A stretch of DNA of 64,000 bases. Origin: Natronosporangium sp035305625 (GTDB lineage: Bacteria > Actinomycetota > Actinomycetes > Mycobacteriales > Micromonosporaceae). The position numbers were made by a program, and so were the translations under genes. Positions within the stretch are counted from its first letter, which is position 1. The number at the start of each line of letters is the position of its first letter. The notes under the pieces were generated by a model that was not told where the DNA came from, ran no database searches, and saw only the letters and a list, made by a program, of their open reading frames with translations. The stretch is from positions 744,001 to 808,000 of the forward strand of contig CAWEKD010000007.1 of the NCBI GenBank assembly GCA_963809545.1. Direction: 5' to 3'. Of this stretch, positions 42,565 through 51,584 are shown piece by piece.

Positions 42565-43854
42565 TCAGAGCGTAAAGGTCGGCTCCTCCGGAGCCGCGAC
42601 CCGCTCCACCGTGGCCCCCAACTGGCGCAGATGCGCCTCGAAGTCGGGGTACCCGCGGTCGATGTGGTGCGCGTGGCTGACCTCGGTCACCCCATCGGTG
42701 CACAGCCCCGCCATCACCAGGCCGGCCCCCGCCCGGATGTCGGTGGCCCGGACCGGCGCGCTGGACAGGCGTTCCCGGCCCCGGACCACCGCGTGATGCC
42801 CGTCGGTCTGCAACTGCGCGCCCAGCCGGGTCATCTCGTTGATGAACATGAACCGGCCGTCAAAAATGTTCTCGGTGATCAGCGACGACCCCTCGCTGAC
42901 CGCGGCCAACGCGATCGCCATCGGCAACAGGTCGGTGGCGAACCCCGGATACGGCAGCGTCACCACGTCCACCGCCCGGGGCCGCTGATCCATCCGGACC
43001 CGCAGGTGATTCCGGCCCGTCTCCACCAGGCAGCCGGCCATCACCAACTTGTCCAAGGCGATCTCCAAATGGCGCGGATCCACCCCGGTCACGGTCACGT
43101 CCCCCCGGGTCATCGCCGCGCCGAACGCCCAGGTCCCGGCCACGATCCGGTCCCCGATACAGCGGTGGGTCACCGGCCGCAGCCCATCCACGCCCTCAAT
43201 CTCCAGGCGGGAGGTGCCCGCCCCCTCGATCCGGGCCCCCATGGCGGTCAGCAGCGCGCACAGGTCGACGATCTCCGGCTCCCGCGCCGCGTTGTCGATC
43301 TCGGTCACGCCGCGCGCCAGTACCGCCGCGGTCAGCAGATTCTCGGTGGCGCCGACGCTGGGGAAGTCCAACCAGATGCTCGCCCCGTGCAGCCCCTGCG
43401 GCGCCGACGCGATCACAAACCCGTGCTCGGAGGTGATCTCCGCCCCCATGCGCGCCAGCCCCGACAGGTGCATGTCCAGCCCGCGGGAGCCGATCGCATC
43501 CCCGCCCGGATGGGCCACCTTCGCGTACCCTCGGCGGGTCAACAGCGGCCCCAGCACACAGATGGAGGCCCGCAGTTGCCGGACCAGCTCGTAGTCGGCC
43601 ACCGTGCCCGGCTGCTCCGGGGTGGTGACCGCTACCCGCCCGTCGAGGGAGTCCACCTCACAGCCCAGCCGCCGCAGCACCTCGGCCATGACCGCGATGT
43701 CAGTGATCCGGGGGACGTTGTCGATCACCGTCCGGCCCGGCGCCAGCAGGGCGGCCGCCATCAACTTCAGGGCGGAATTCTTGGCCCCCACCACCGGCAC
43801 CTCGCCGACCAGCCGGGCCCCGCCCGCCACCCGGATCACGTCCACAATTTCCAT
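42565..43854 (-). CDS. murA: UDP-N-acetylglucosamine 1-carboxyvinyltransferase MurA (Asp-type)
   Basis: 429 residues, full length. VVGAKNSALKLMAAALL is the N-terminal Lys/Asn motif, RASICVLGPLLTRRGYAKV precedes the active-site loop, and NIFDGRFMFINEMTRLGAQL and YPGFATDLLPMAIALA close the domains. In the loop HPGGDAIGSRGLDMHL an Asp occupies the position of the Cys that fosfomycin alkylates in most bacteria. The Asp form is known from mycobacteria and is catalytically competent. The enzyme starts peptidoglycan precursor synthesis. It is divergent from the adenosyltransferase gene by 14 bases. Confidence 0.95.
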   Translation of the reverse strand: MEIVDVIRVAGGARLVGEVPVVGAKNSALKLMAAALLAPGRTVIDNVPRITDIAVMAEVLRRLGCEVDSLDGRVAVTTPEQPGTVADYELVRQLRASICVLGPLLTRRGYAKVAHPGGDAIGSRGLDMHLSGLARMGAEITSEHGFVIASAPQGLHGASIWLDFPSVGATENLLTAAVLARGVTEIDNAAREPEIVDLCALLTAMGARIEGAGTSRLEIEGVDGLRPVTHRCIGDRIVAGTWAFGAAMTRGDVTVTGVDPRHLEIALDKLVMAGCLVETGRNHLRVRMDQRPRAVDVVTLPYPGFATDLLPMAIALAAVSEGSSLITENIFDGRFMFINEMTRLGAQLQTDGHHAVVRGRERLSSAPVRATDIRAGAGLVMAGLCTDGVTEVSHAHHIDRGYPDFEAHLRQLGATVERVAAPEEPTFTL

Positions 43855-43868
43855 CCTAGGCTGAGCTC

Positions 43869-44472
43869 ATGGCCATTCACCTGACCCGCATCTATACCCG
43901 TACCGGAGACGCCGGCACCACCGCGCTCGGCAACGGCGAACGCGTGTCGAAGACCGATCCGCGGATCGCCGCGTACGCGGACGTGGACGAGTGCAACGCC
44001 GTGATCGGGGTGGCGTTGGCGCTCGGTAACCTGCCGGAACCGATCCGCCGGGTGCTGACGGTGGTGCAGAACGACCTGTTCGACGTGGGGGCCGACCTCT
44101 GCAATCCGGTCACCCCGGACCCGGAGTATCCACCGCTGCGGGTCACCCAAGAATATGTAACCCGGCTGGAGCAGTGGTGCGACGAGTTCAACGCCCAGCT
44201 CTCCAAGCTGGACTCGTTCATCCTCCCCGGCGGTACCCCTGGGCGCCGCGCTGCTACACCAGGCGCGGACGGTGGCCCGCCGGGCGGAGCGCATGACCTG
44301 GGCGCTGCTGGCGCACGACCCCGAGCGCACCAACACCCTGCCCGCTACCTACCTGAACCGACTGTCGGACCTGCTGTTCATCCTGGCCCGGGCGGCGAAC
44401 CCGGACGGGGACGTGAAGTGGGTACCGGGGGCGCAGCGGATGCCGGCCGCGGACGCGTCCGGAGACTCCTGA
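43869..44472 (+). pseudogene. pduO: Cob(I)alamin adenosyltransferase, PduO type (frameshifted)
   Basis: The first frame reads HLTRIYTRTGDAGTTALGNG (ATP-binding), VDECNAVIGVALALG and NDLFDVGADLCNP up to LDSFILPGGTP. The second frame, from about 44240, continues ARRAERMTWALLAHDPERTN and YLNRLSDLLFILARAANPDG. One extra C in CCCC at 44236-44239 explains the break and restores GGTLGAALLHQARTVARRAE. The enzyme makes adenosylcobalamin, the cofactor of the IcmA-type mutase. The product should be about 200 residues. An assembly error is more likely than loss, since the rest is perfectly conserved. Confidence 0.8.
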
Positions 44473-44498
44473 GCCGCCGTCCCCTCACCCAGGGAAGG

Positions 44499-44948
44499 TC
44501 AGTCCGTGCCGGGGGGCATGGTGTACAGCGACACGCTCCCCGGCGGGGACGCCTCGATCCAGGACAGGAATCCGGTCAGGGTCGCCGGAGCCATCGCCAA
44601 CTCCACCGGCGCCTGGAAACTGATACAGCGGAGGATCACCCAGTCTTCCGGGAGCGAGAACCGCTCCGACCCGGTCGGGGAGCGCCGGCTCTCCACCACC
44701 AGCCCGCGCCGCATCAGCACCCGGCGGGGACGCGGCGACAGGCTGAACATGCGATACCACCGGAGCTGCTCCCCCACCAGCCGGGCGAACCCGGGCGCCC
44801 ACCCACGCCCCGCGATCAAGGTGGAGACCCGCAGGGAGAGCTCAATCGCGTTGCCGCTCCGAGTAAGCAGCCAGCGCCGTAGGAACAGCAGCGCTAAACA
44901 GACGACCAGCGTGAGGGCCCCGATGGCGATCCATTCCAGAATCCTCAT
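44499..44948 (-). CDS. DUF2550-domain membrane-anchored protein
   Basis: 149 residues. One N-terminal membrane helix (WIAIGALTLVVCLALLFLRR) precedes a soluble domain with ELSLRVSTLIAGRGWAPGFA, LRWYRMFSLSPRPRRVLMR and ELAMAPATLTGFLSWIEASP. This DUF2550 protein is regularly found right after atpC in actinobacteria. Its function is unknown. It follows atpC by 15 bases and is probably the last gene of the operon. Confidence 0.85.
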   Translation of the reverse strand: MRILEWIAIGALTLVVCLALLFLRRWLLTRSGNAIELSLRVSTLIAGRGWAPGFARLVGEQLRWYRMFSLSPRPRRVLMRRGLVVESRRSPTGSERFSLPEDWVILRCISFQAPVELAMAPATLTGFLSWIEASPPGSVSLYTMPPGTD

Positions 44949-44963
44949 CGGCGGCCCGTCCTC

Positions 44964-45245
44964 TCAGCGTGTGACTTCCGACGCCGGGGTCACGCTCTCG
45001 GCCAGAATCGTCACGCCGCTGCCGGTGACTGAGAGGAAACCACCGGCCACCTCCCAGGAGTGCTGCTGGCCGTCGGCGGTGCGGATCCGCACCTCACCGG
45101 GCTCGGCGAGCTGCCCCAGCAGCGGAACGTGACCCGGGAGCACCGCCAGCTCGCCTTCGCTGGTGCGGGCGACCACTATCTCCGCCTCACCGGTCCAGAC
45201 TTTCTCCTCGACCGCTACCAGCTCGACCTGTAGCTGATCAGCCAC
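44964..45245 (-). CDS. atpC: ATP synthase epsilon subunit
   Basis: 93 residues, the N-terminal beta-sandwich only (VELVAVEEKVWTGEAEIVVA, GELAVLPGHVPLLGQL, VAGGFLSVTGSGVTILAE). The C-terminal helical hairpin is largely missing, as in other short actinobacterial epsilon subunits. The GTG at 45245 follows GAAGGGAG and is preferred to an upstream frame. It is separated from atpD by an LCP-family gene. A 156-base gap upstream could carry its own promoter (TACTAAACT at about 45329 on the minus strand). Confidence 0.9.
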   Translation of the reverse strand: MADQLQVELVAVEEKVWTGEAEIVVARTSEGELAVLPGHVPLLGQLAEPGEVRIRTADGQQHSWEVAGGFLSVTGSGVTILAESVTPASEVTR

Positions 45246-45401
45246 TGTGCTCCCTTCATCGCCTCGCGGGGCGGCGGTGCCCAGTCCCACCGGGCCGAGT
45301 CGCCGCGCCACCGGTGTTCGCTGAGTTTAGTAGGAGCGTGCCAGCGCCCCTAACCCGGCCGCCGGCATGTCTGCCTTCGTCACATCCGGCGCCCCGCCAC
45401 G

Positions 45402-46499
45402 TCAATTCGCCATTTCCGGATGCTCCAGGATGAACTGGTCCATCCGTTCGGCCCGGATCGCCTCGAACACCGCCAAGGCCTCCGGGCGCAACTGCTCCCC
45501 CTGGTAGTCGCTCCCCTCACCGACCCCCTCCGCCGGCAAGATCACGGTAGTGAGCTGGGAGGGGCGCAGATCCCGCAGCGCGAAGGCGAAGTCGATCGCA
45601 TCCCGCCCCCGGCCGTCGAACACCAACGCATCCCCGGCCGCCCGCAGCAGTCGGTCCAGCGCCACCGGGTTGGTCAGGATCTCGCGGCTCATCGCTTTCT
45701 CCACCATCGCCCGCAGGATCATCTGCTGGTTGCGCTGGCGGCCGTAGTCACCACCCGCGACCCCGTACCGTTGCCGCGCGATGTCAAGCGCCTGCCACCC
45801 CTCCAGGTGGTTGACGCCCGGTGGGTAGTAGGCCTGTTCACCCAGGTACCCATCCCCGTTCGGATTCAGCGGACGGTGGCTGCCGTCGGGGCGCCGGTGC
45901 TCGGAGTAGATCTCCTCCTCCAGCTCCACCGTGATGCCGCCGAGGGCGTCCACGATCCCCACGAACCCCTCGAACTTGATCACTCCACCGGCGTCGAACT
46001 GGGTGATCCCGGTGAGCTGGCTGACGGTCTGCGCCAACAACCGAAACCCGCGCTCCAGATCGGGCAACTCCTCGCCCTCCTGTTGCCGGGCCCCCACCTG
46101 CATGGCCGAGTTCAACCGTCCAACGCCGCCGGGGTAGCCGGTCTCGGGAAACGGGGGGATCTCCACGATGGTGTCCCTGGGCAGGGAAACCAGATAGGCG
46201 TGGTCCAGCCCGTCCGGGATGTGCACGATCAACACGGAATCCGCTCGGGGCGGCTCGTGCGGACGACTGGGGCGGGTATCCAGACCCGCCAACAGAATGT
46301 TCAGTGGGCCGGTGATGTCTCCCCCTGGGAGCTCCCCATCACTGAACAGGTTGCCTTCGGGGATCGCCCGCGCCAGGCGGGACTGGACCAACTCTGCCGC
46401 GACCACCAGCATCCCGGAGCTCACCATCAGCAGCGCCCCGATCACCGTGCAGAGCACTGCCCATGCAGGTGCGCGTCGTTGACCGGTCCGTGTCGCCAT
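45402..46499 (-). CDS. LCP (LytR-CpsA-Psr) family glycopolymer transferase
   Basis: 365 residues. An N-terminal membrane helix (AVLCTVIGALLMVSSGMLVV) precedes the LCP domain: NILLAGLDTRPSRPHEPPRA, ADSVLIVHIPDGLDHAYLVS, LPRDTIVEIPPF and YGRQRNQQMILRAMVEKAM. The conserved Arg and Asp residues that bind the polyprenyl pyrophosphate head are present. LCP enzymes attach wall polymers to peptidoglycan. GGGAGG supports the ATG at 46499. Its place between atpD and atpC on the same strand is unusual. It may attach the polysaccharide made by the 14-37 kb cluster, but that is speculative. Confidence 0.85.
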   Translation of the reverse strand: MATRTGQRRAPAWAVLCTVIGALLMVSSGMLVVAAELVQSRLARAIPEGNLFSDGELPGGDITGPLNILLAGLDTRPSRPHEPPRADSVLIVHIPDGLDHAYLVSLPRDTIVEIPPFPETGYPGGVGRLNSAMQVGARQQEGEELPDLERGFRLLAQTVSQLTGITQFDAGGVIKFEGFVGIVDALGGITVELEEEIYSEHRRPDGSHRPLNPNGDGYLGEQAYYPPGVNHLEGWQALDIARQRYGVAGGDYGRQRNQQMILRAMVEKAMSREILTNPVALDRLLRAAGDALVFDGRGRDAIDFAFALRDLRPSQLTTVILPAEGVGEGSDYQGEQLRPEALAVFEAIRAERMDQFILEHPEMAN

Positions 46500-46603
46500 C
46501 GCGCCTCCCACTGCCCGTCACCCTCACGGTAACGAGCCGTCGGGAAAGCGTCACGTATACAACGCGGTGGGTCAGGAGTTTTTCGCCGCCTCACCGAAGA
46601 ACA

Positions 46604-46651
46604 GGCGGTCGCTGGCCCCGCGGGGATGACCACGCCGAGCCGGCGACCGCC
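46604..46651 (-). terminator. Hairpin after atpD
   Basis: GGCGGTCGCTGG and CCGGCGACCGCC pair over 12 positions with one G-U and a 24-base loop containing CCCCGCGGGG. It lies between the atpD stop and the LCP gene, where it could terminate most atp transcripts before LCP and atpC. Confidence 0.55.
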
Positions 46652-46673
46652 CGTCCTACGGTGTCTGGGATGG

Positions 46674-48107
46674 TCACTCGTTCATGAGCTTGTGGGCGTT
46701 GCGCTCCAGGTCCTCCAGACCGCCGCACATGAAGAACGCCTGCTCGGGGTAGTGGTCGTACTCGCCCTCGCACAGCTTCTTGAACGCCTCGACGGTCTCC
46801 TTGACCGGAACGAACGAACCCTCCACGCCGGTGAACTGCTTGGCGGCGAAGGTGTTCTGAGACAGGAAGCGCTCGATCCGGCGAGCCCGGTTCACCGTGA
46901 TCTTGTCTTCCTCGCTCAGCTCGTCCATCCCGAGGATGGCGATGATGTCCTGCAGGTCCTGGTACCGCTGCAGGATCCGCTTCACCTCGGTGGCCACCTG
47001 GTAGTGCTCCTCGCCCACGTACTCCGGCGCGAGGATCCGCGACGAGGAGGCCAGCGGGTCCACCGCCGGGTAGATGCCCTTGTCGGAGATCCGTCGCTCC
47101 AGGTTGGTGGTGGCGTCCAGGTGGGTGAAGGTGGTGTGCGGCGCCGGGTCGGTGTAGTCGTCGGCGGGCACGTAAATCGCCTGCATGGAGGTGATCGCCC
47201 GGCCCTTCACCGAGGTAATCCGCTCCTGCAGCTCACCCATCTCGTCGGCCAGCGTGGGCTGGTAACCCACCGCGGACGGCATCCGGCCCAGCAGGGTGGA
47301 CACCTCGGAACCGGCCTGGGTGAACCGGAAGATGTTGTCGATGAAGAGCAACACCTCCTGGTTCTCCACGTCCCGGAAGTACTCGGCCATGGTCAGCGCG
47401 GTCAGCGCCACCCGCAGCCGGGTCCCCGGCGGCTCGTCCATCTGGCCGTACACCAGGGTGGTGTCCCCGATCACGCCACTTTCGGTCATCTCCAGGATGA
47501 GGTCGTTCCCCTCCCGGGTCCGCTCCCCCACCCCGGCGAACACCGAGGTACCACCGAAGTTCCGCGCCACCCGGATGATCATCTCCTGGATGAGCACGGT
47601 CTTCCCCACCCCGGCGCCACCGAACAGGCCGATCTTGCCACCCCGCACGTACGGGGCGAGCAGGTCCAGCACCTTGATGCCGGTCTCCAGCATCTCGGTC
47701 TTCGGCTCCAGGTCGGCGAACGCCGGCGCCTTCCGGTGGATGCTCCACAGCTCGCTGGCCTCGAGCTTCTCGCCCTCCTTGAGGTTGAGGCACTCGCCGA
47801 TGGCGTTGAACACCCGTCCCTTGGTGACGTTGCCCACCGGCACCGAGATCGGCGCCCCGGTGTCACGTACCGGCGCCCCCCGCACCAACCCGTCGGTCGG
47901 CTGCATGGAGATCGTCCGGACCATGTTGTCCCCGAGGTGCTGGGCAACCTCGAGCGTGAGGGTCTTCCTGCCGCCGGACAGCTCCACGTCCACGTGCAGT
48001 GCGTGGTAGATCTCCGGCATCGCGTCCCGCGGGAACTCGGCGTCGACGACCGGGCCGATCACCCGCACTACCCGGCCGACGCCGGTCTTCGTCTCGACAG
48101 CAGTCAT
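46674..48107 (-). CDS. atpD: ATP synthase beta subunit
   Basis: 477 residues. Walker A is GLFGGAGVGKTVLIQEMI, Walker B lies in VLLFIDNIFRFTQAGSEVST and the hinge motif is GMDELSEEDKITVNRAR. It is the catalytic subunit of F1. GGAAGTG precedes the ATG at 48107, which shares bases with the atpG stop (TGATG). Confidence 0.97.
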   Translation of the reverse strand: MTAVETKTGVGRVVRVIGPVVDAEFPRDAMPEIYHALHVDVELSGGRKTLTLEVAQHLGDNMVRTISMQPTDGLVRGAPVRDTGAPISVPVGNVTKGRVFNAIGECLNLKEGEKLEASELWSIHRKAPAFADLEPKTEMLETGIKVLDLLAPYVRGGKIGLFGGAGVGKTVLIQEMIIRVARNFGGTSVFAGVGERTREGNDLILEMTESGVIGDTTLVYGQMDEPPGTRLRVALTALTMAEYFRDVENQEVLLFIDNIFRFTQAGSEVSTLLGRMPSAVGYQPTLADEMGELQERITSVKGRAITSMQAIYVPADDYTDPAPHTTFTHLDATTNLERRISDKGIYPAVDPLASSSRILAPEYVGEEHYQVATEVKRILQRYQDLQDIIAILGMDELSEEDKITVNRARRIERFLSQNTFAAKQFTGVEGSFVPVKETVEAFKKLCEGEYDHYPEQAFFMCGGLEDLERNAHKLMNE

Positions 48108-49039
48108 CACTTTTCACTTCCTGCCGCGGCGAGCGCGTTCGCCCCGCCGACGATTTCACTGATCTCCTGAGTGATCTCCGCCTGCCGAGCGGAGTTCATC
48201 TCGCGCGTCAAGGTTTGCATCATTTCTTCGGCGTTGTCGGTGGCGCTCTTCATCGCCCGCCGCCGTGCCGCCCATTCGCTGGCCGCCGAATCAATCAACG
48301 CCGCGTAGATCCGGGTGTTGATGTACTTCGGCAGCAGCGCCGCGAACAAGGTGTCCGGGTCCGGCTCGTACTCGTACGCCGGCAGCACGATGTCCTCGGT
48401 CTCTTCGGTCTCCTCGACCTGCATCGGGGCCAAGAAGTTTGCCACCGGGACCTGGGTCATCAGCGACTTGAACTGCGTGTGCACCACGTGCAGCTCATCC
48501 ACGCCGAGGATACCGTCTGGGCCGGGATCCCCGTCCAGATCGTCCGCGCCCGCCTCGAACGCGGCGATCAGGGTCTCCCCGATCTCCCGCGCGTCGGCGA
48601 ACGACGGCTGGTCGGAGAAGCCGGTCCAGCTCTGCGCGATCTCCCGATCCCGGAAGGCGTAGTAGGCCACGCCCTTGCGGCCGACCACGTACAGCCGGAC
48701 CTGCTTGCCGTCCTCCCGGAGCTTGGTGATCAGCTCCTCGCAGGTCCGGATGGCGTTGGCGTTGTAGGCGCCGCACAGCCCCCGGTCGCTGGTGATCAGG
48801 AGCACCCCGGCCCGGCGGACCGTGGGCCGGGGTACCAACAGCGGGTGCCGGATGTCGGCGTTACTGGCCAGTGCGGTCAGCACGTCGGTGATCGCGTAGG
48901 CGTACGGCAGCGACGCCTCCACCCGCTCCTGCGCCTTGGCGATCCGGCTGGTGGCGACCAGCTCCATGGCCTTGGTGATCTTCTTCAGGGAGCCGACCGA
49001 CGCCCGCCGGCGCCGCAGCTCCCGCAGCTGCCCGGCCAT
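48107..49039 (-). CDS. atpG: ATP synthase gamma subunit
   Basis: 310 residues, the central rotor shaft. It has MAGQLRELRRRRASVGSLKK and ITKAMELVATSRIAKAQ at the start, SDRGLCGAYNANAIRTCEEL in the middle and the C-terminal helix SATDNAEEMMQTLTREMNSA. An acidic insertion (about 190-225, EETEETEDIVLPAYEYEPDP) is typical of actinobacterial gamma subunits. It sits between atpA and atpD. Confidence 0.97.
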   Translation of the reverse strand: MAGQLRELRRRRASVGSLKKITKAMELVATSRIAKAQERVEASLPYAYAITDVLTALASNADIRHPLLVPRPTVRRAGVLLITSDRGLCGAYNANAIRTCEELITKLREDGKQVRLYVVGRKGVAYYAFRDREIAQSWTGFSDQPSFADAREIGETLIAAFEAGADDLDGDPGPDGILGVDELHVVHTQFKSLMTQVPVANFLAPMQVEETEETEDIVLPAYEYEPDPDTLFAALLPKYINTRIYAALIDSAASEWAARRRAMKSATDNAEEMMQTLTREMNSARQAEITQEISEIVGGANALAAAGSEK

Positions 49040-49109
49040 TACCGCTCCCCTCGGAACTCAGCCGCCGTGGCGGCCGATCGGTGCCCGCGTGCCTGGCTCG
49101 TCATCGGTC

Positions 49110-50750
49110 TCACTTCTTCTTCGGCACTACCCGCTTGACGGTCTCACGGGTCTGCGCCTCTTCCCCGATCGCCTCGGCTTCCCGCTCGCGCCCGATCTGG
49201 AATCCGGGATCCCGGCTCAGGAACTCCTGCTGGAACGAGGTGATCGCCTCCTCCAGGGTCTTGACGATCTCGTCGTCCCAGTTGCCGTCCGCGATCGAGG
49301 CCAGCACGCCCGGGTTGACCCGCCGCAGGTGGGTGAGGAACTCGCTCTCGAACCGCCGGATGTCCCCGACCGGGATCTCATCCAGCTTGCCCTCGGTCCC
49401 GGCCCAGATCATCACCACCTGCTCCTCGACCGGCACCGGCGAGTAGTTCGGCTGCTTGAGCAGCTCCACCAGCCGGGCACCCCGCTCCAGCTGGGTCCGG
49501 CTGGCCCGGTCCAGGTCGGAGGCGAACAGCGCGAACGCCTCCAGGTCGCGGTACTGGGCCAGGTTCAGCCGCAGCGTCCCGGCGACCTTCTTCATCGGCT
49601 TGACCTGGGCGGCACCACCCACCCGGGAGACCGAGGTACCGACGTTGATCGCCGGCCGGACCCCCTGGTTGAACAGGTCGGTCTGCAGGAAGATCTGCCC
49701 GTCGGTGATGGAGATGACGTTGGTCGGGATGAACGCGGAGATGTCGTTCGCCTTGGTCTCGATGATCGGCAGACCGGTCAGCGACCCGCCACCCAGCTCG
49801 TCGGACAGCTTCGCGCACCGCTCCAGCAGCCGGGAGTGCAGGTAGAACACGTCACCCGGGTACGCCTCCCGCCCCGGCGGCCGGCGCAGCAGCAGCGACA
49901 TGGCCCGGTACGCCTCGGCCTGCTTGCTCAGGTCGTCGAAGACGATCAGCACGTGCTTGCCGGCGTACATCCAGTGCTGCCCCAGCGCGGAGCCCGCGTA
50001 CGGGGCGATGTACTTGAAGCCGGCCGGGTCGGAGGCGGGCGCGGCCACGATGGTGGTGTACTCCATCGCGCCGTGCTGCTCCAGGGTGTGCTTCACCGAG
50101 GCGATGGTCGAGCCCTTCTGCCCGATCGCCACGTAGATGCAGCGGACCTGCTTCTTCGGGTCGCCGGACTCCCAGTTCGCCCGCTGGTTGATGATGGTGT
50201 CGATCGCGATGGTGGTCTTACCGGTCTTCCGGTCACCGATGATCAGCTGCCGCTGCCCCCGCCCGATCGGGGTCATCGCGTCGATGGCCTTGATACCGGT
50301 CTGCAGCGGCTCGTGCACCGGCTGCCGGGCCATCACGTTCGGCGCCTGCAGCTCCAGCTCGCGGTAGGTCTCGTGGGGAATCTCCCCCAGCCCGTCGATG
50401 GGGTTACCCAGCGCGTCCACGACCCGCCCGAGGAAGGCGTCCCCCACCGGTACCGAGAGCACCCGACCGGTGCGCTTGACCTGCTGGCCCTCCTCGATAC
50501 CGGTGTACTCGCCGAGCACGACGACACCGATCTCGCGGGCCTCGAGGTTCAGCGCCACCCCCAGGGTGCCGTCCTCGAACTCCAGCAGCTCCTGCGCCAT
50601 GGTCGACGGGAGGCCCTCCACCCGGGCGATGCCGTCGCCGGCCTCGGTGACGACGCCGACCTCCTCGCGCGCGGTCTCCGGGGTGTACTCGGAGATGTAG
50701 CGCTCCAGGGCGCCGCGAATCTCCTCTGTGGAGATGGTCAGCTCGGCCAT
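49110..50750 (-). CDS. atpA: ATP synthase alpha subunit
   Basis: 546 residues, with the usual actinobacterial C-terminal extension. It starts MAELTISTEEIRGALERYIS. The P-loop is IIGDRKTGKTTIAIDTIINQ, and VLIVFDDLSKQAEAYRAMSL and ETKANDISAFIPTNVISITD are conserved. It is the non-catalytic nucleotide-binding subunit of F1. The gap to atpG is 70 bases; the gap to atpH is 12. Confidence 0.97.
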   Translation of the reverse strand: MAELTISTEEIRGALERYISEYTPETAREEVGVVTEAGDGIARVEGLPSTMAQELLEFEDGTLGVALNLEAREIGVVVLGEYTGIEEGQQVKRTGRVLSVPVGDAFLGRVVDALGNPIDGLGEIPHETYRELELQAPNVMARQPVHEPLQTGIKAIDAMTPIGRGQRQLIIGDRKTGKTTIAIDTIINQRANWESGDPKKQVRCIYVAIGQKGSTIASVKHTLEQHGAMEYTTIVAAPASDPAGFKYIAPYAGSALGQHWMYAGKHVLIVFDDLSKQAEAYRAMSLLLRRPPGREAYPGDVFYLHSRLLERCAKLSDELGGGSLTGLPIIETKANDISAFIPTNVISITDGQIFLQTDLFNQGVRPAINVGTSVSRVGGAAQVKPMKKVAGTLRLNLAQYRDLEAFALFASDLDRASRTQLERGARLVELLKQPNYSPVPVEEQVVMIWAGTEGKLDEIPVGDIRRFESEFLTHLRRVNPGVLASIADGNWDDEIVKTLEEAITSFQQEFLSRDPGFQIGREREAEAIGEEAQTRETVKRVVPKKK

Positions 50751-50762
50751 CTATGTCCTTCC

Positions 50763-51584
50763 CTAGCGTGATGCCAAAGCGTTGCGGGCCTGCGCGAGCC
50801 GGTGCGCGATGGTGCCTTCATACAGATCGGCACCGATCCGCACTCGGGCCCCGCCGAGCACCCGCGGATCGACTGTTGTCTTCACCGAGACGTCTCGACC
50901 GTAGCGCGCAGCCAGGGCGGCGCTCAGCCGCCGCTCCTCGGCTTCGGACAGCGGATGCGCCACGGTCACATAAGCCACGCTCCGGTCACGCCGCGCCGCG
51001 GCGAGTTCGACCATGCGGGCCAACGCGGCCTCCGCCCCCCGTCCCCCGAGGCCGCCCACCGCGATCTTGGCGAGCTGGATCGTGACGTCGGTGGCCTTGC
51101 CGCTCAGTAGCGTCTCGACCAGCGAGGCGCGGTGCTCGACTGGCCGCCGCCAGTCCGTCAGGGCGGTAGCCAACTCCCGATGGCTGGCGACCACCTGACT
51201 GAAGCGGAACAGTTCATCCTCGACCTCGGCGAGCGTGCCGGCGCGCTCCCCGCTGGCCAGGAACGCCTGCACCGCCAGCTGTTCGCAGGCGTCCAGCAGC
51301 TCGCTCGCGGAGGGCCACCGGCCCGCTACCAAGACGTCGAGCAGTTCCTTGGTGGGCTCCCCGATCCGGTTGCCCAGCACCGCTCGCAGCAGCCCCGCCC
51401 GGTCCTCCCCGGGCCGGGACGGGTCCGCCAGCGCCCGCCGCAGCGGCAGCTGCCCGTGCAGCATCCGAGCCACGGCGAGCAGTTCGTCGGCCACGGTCCG
51501 CAGCTGCTGCGGATCAGCCTGGTCGGCGTACGTGTTCAGCCGCTCCAACACGGCCACGTACGACTGGCGACTGGCGGCATCCAT
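50763..51584 (-). CDS. atpH: ATP synthase delta subunit
   Basis: 273 residues, longer than the 180 of enteric delta, as usual for actinobacteria. It has SYVAVLERLNTYADQADPQQ, then helical repeats, and the conserved C-terminal VTVAHPLSEAEERRLSAALA and GARVRIGADLYEGTIAHRLA. It links F1 to the b-subunit stator. Its start overlaps the atpF stop by one base. Confidence 0.93.
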   Translation of the reverse strand: MDAASRQSYVAVLERLNTYADQADPQQLRTVADELLAVARMLHGQLPLRRALADPSRPGEDRAGLLRAVLGNRIGEPTKELLDVLVAGRWPSASELLDACEQLAVQAFLASGERAGTLAEVEDELFRFSQVVASHRELATALTDWRRPVEHRASLVETLLSGKATDVTIQLAKIAVGGLGGRGAEAALARMVELAAARRDRSVAYVTVAHPLSEAEERRLSAALAARYGRDVSVKTTVDPRVLGGARVRIGADLYEGTIAHRLAQARNALASR

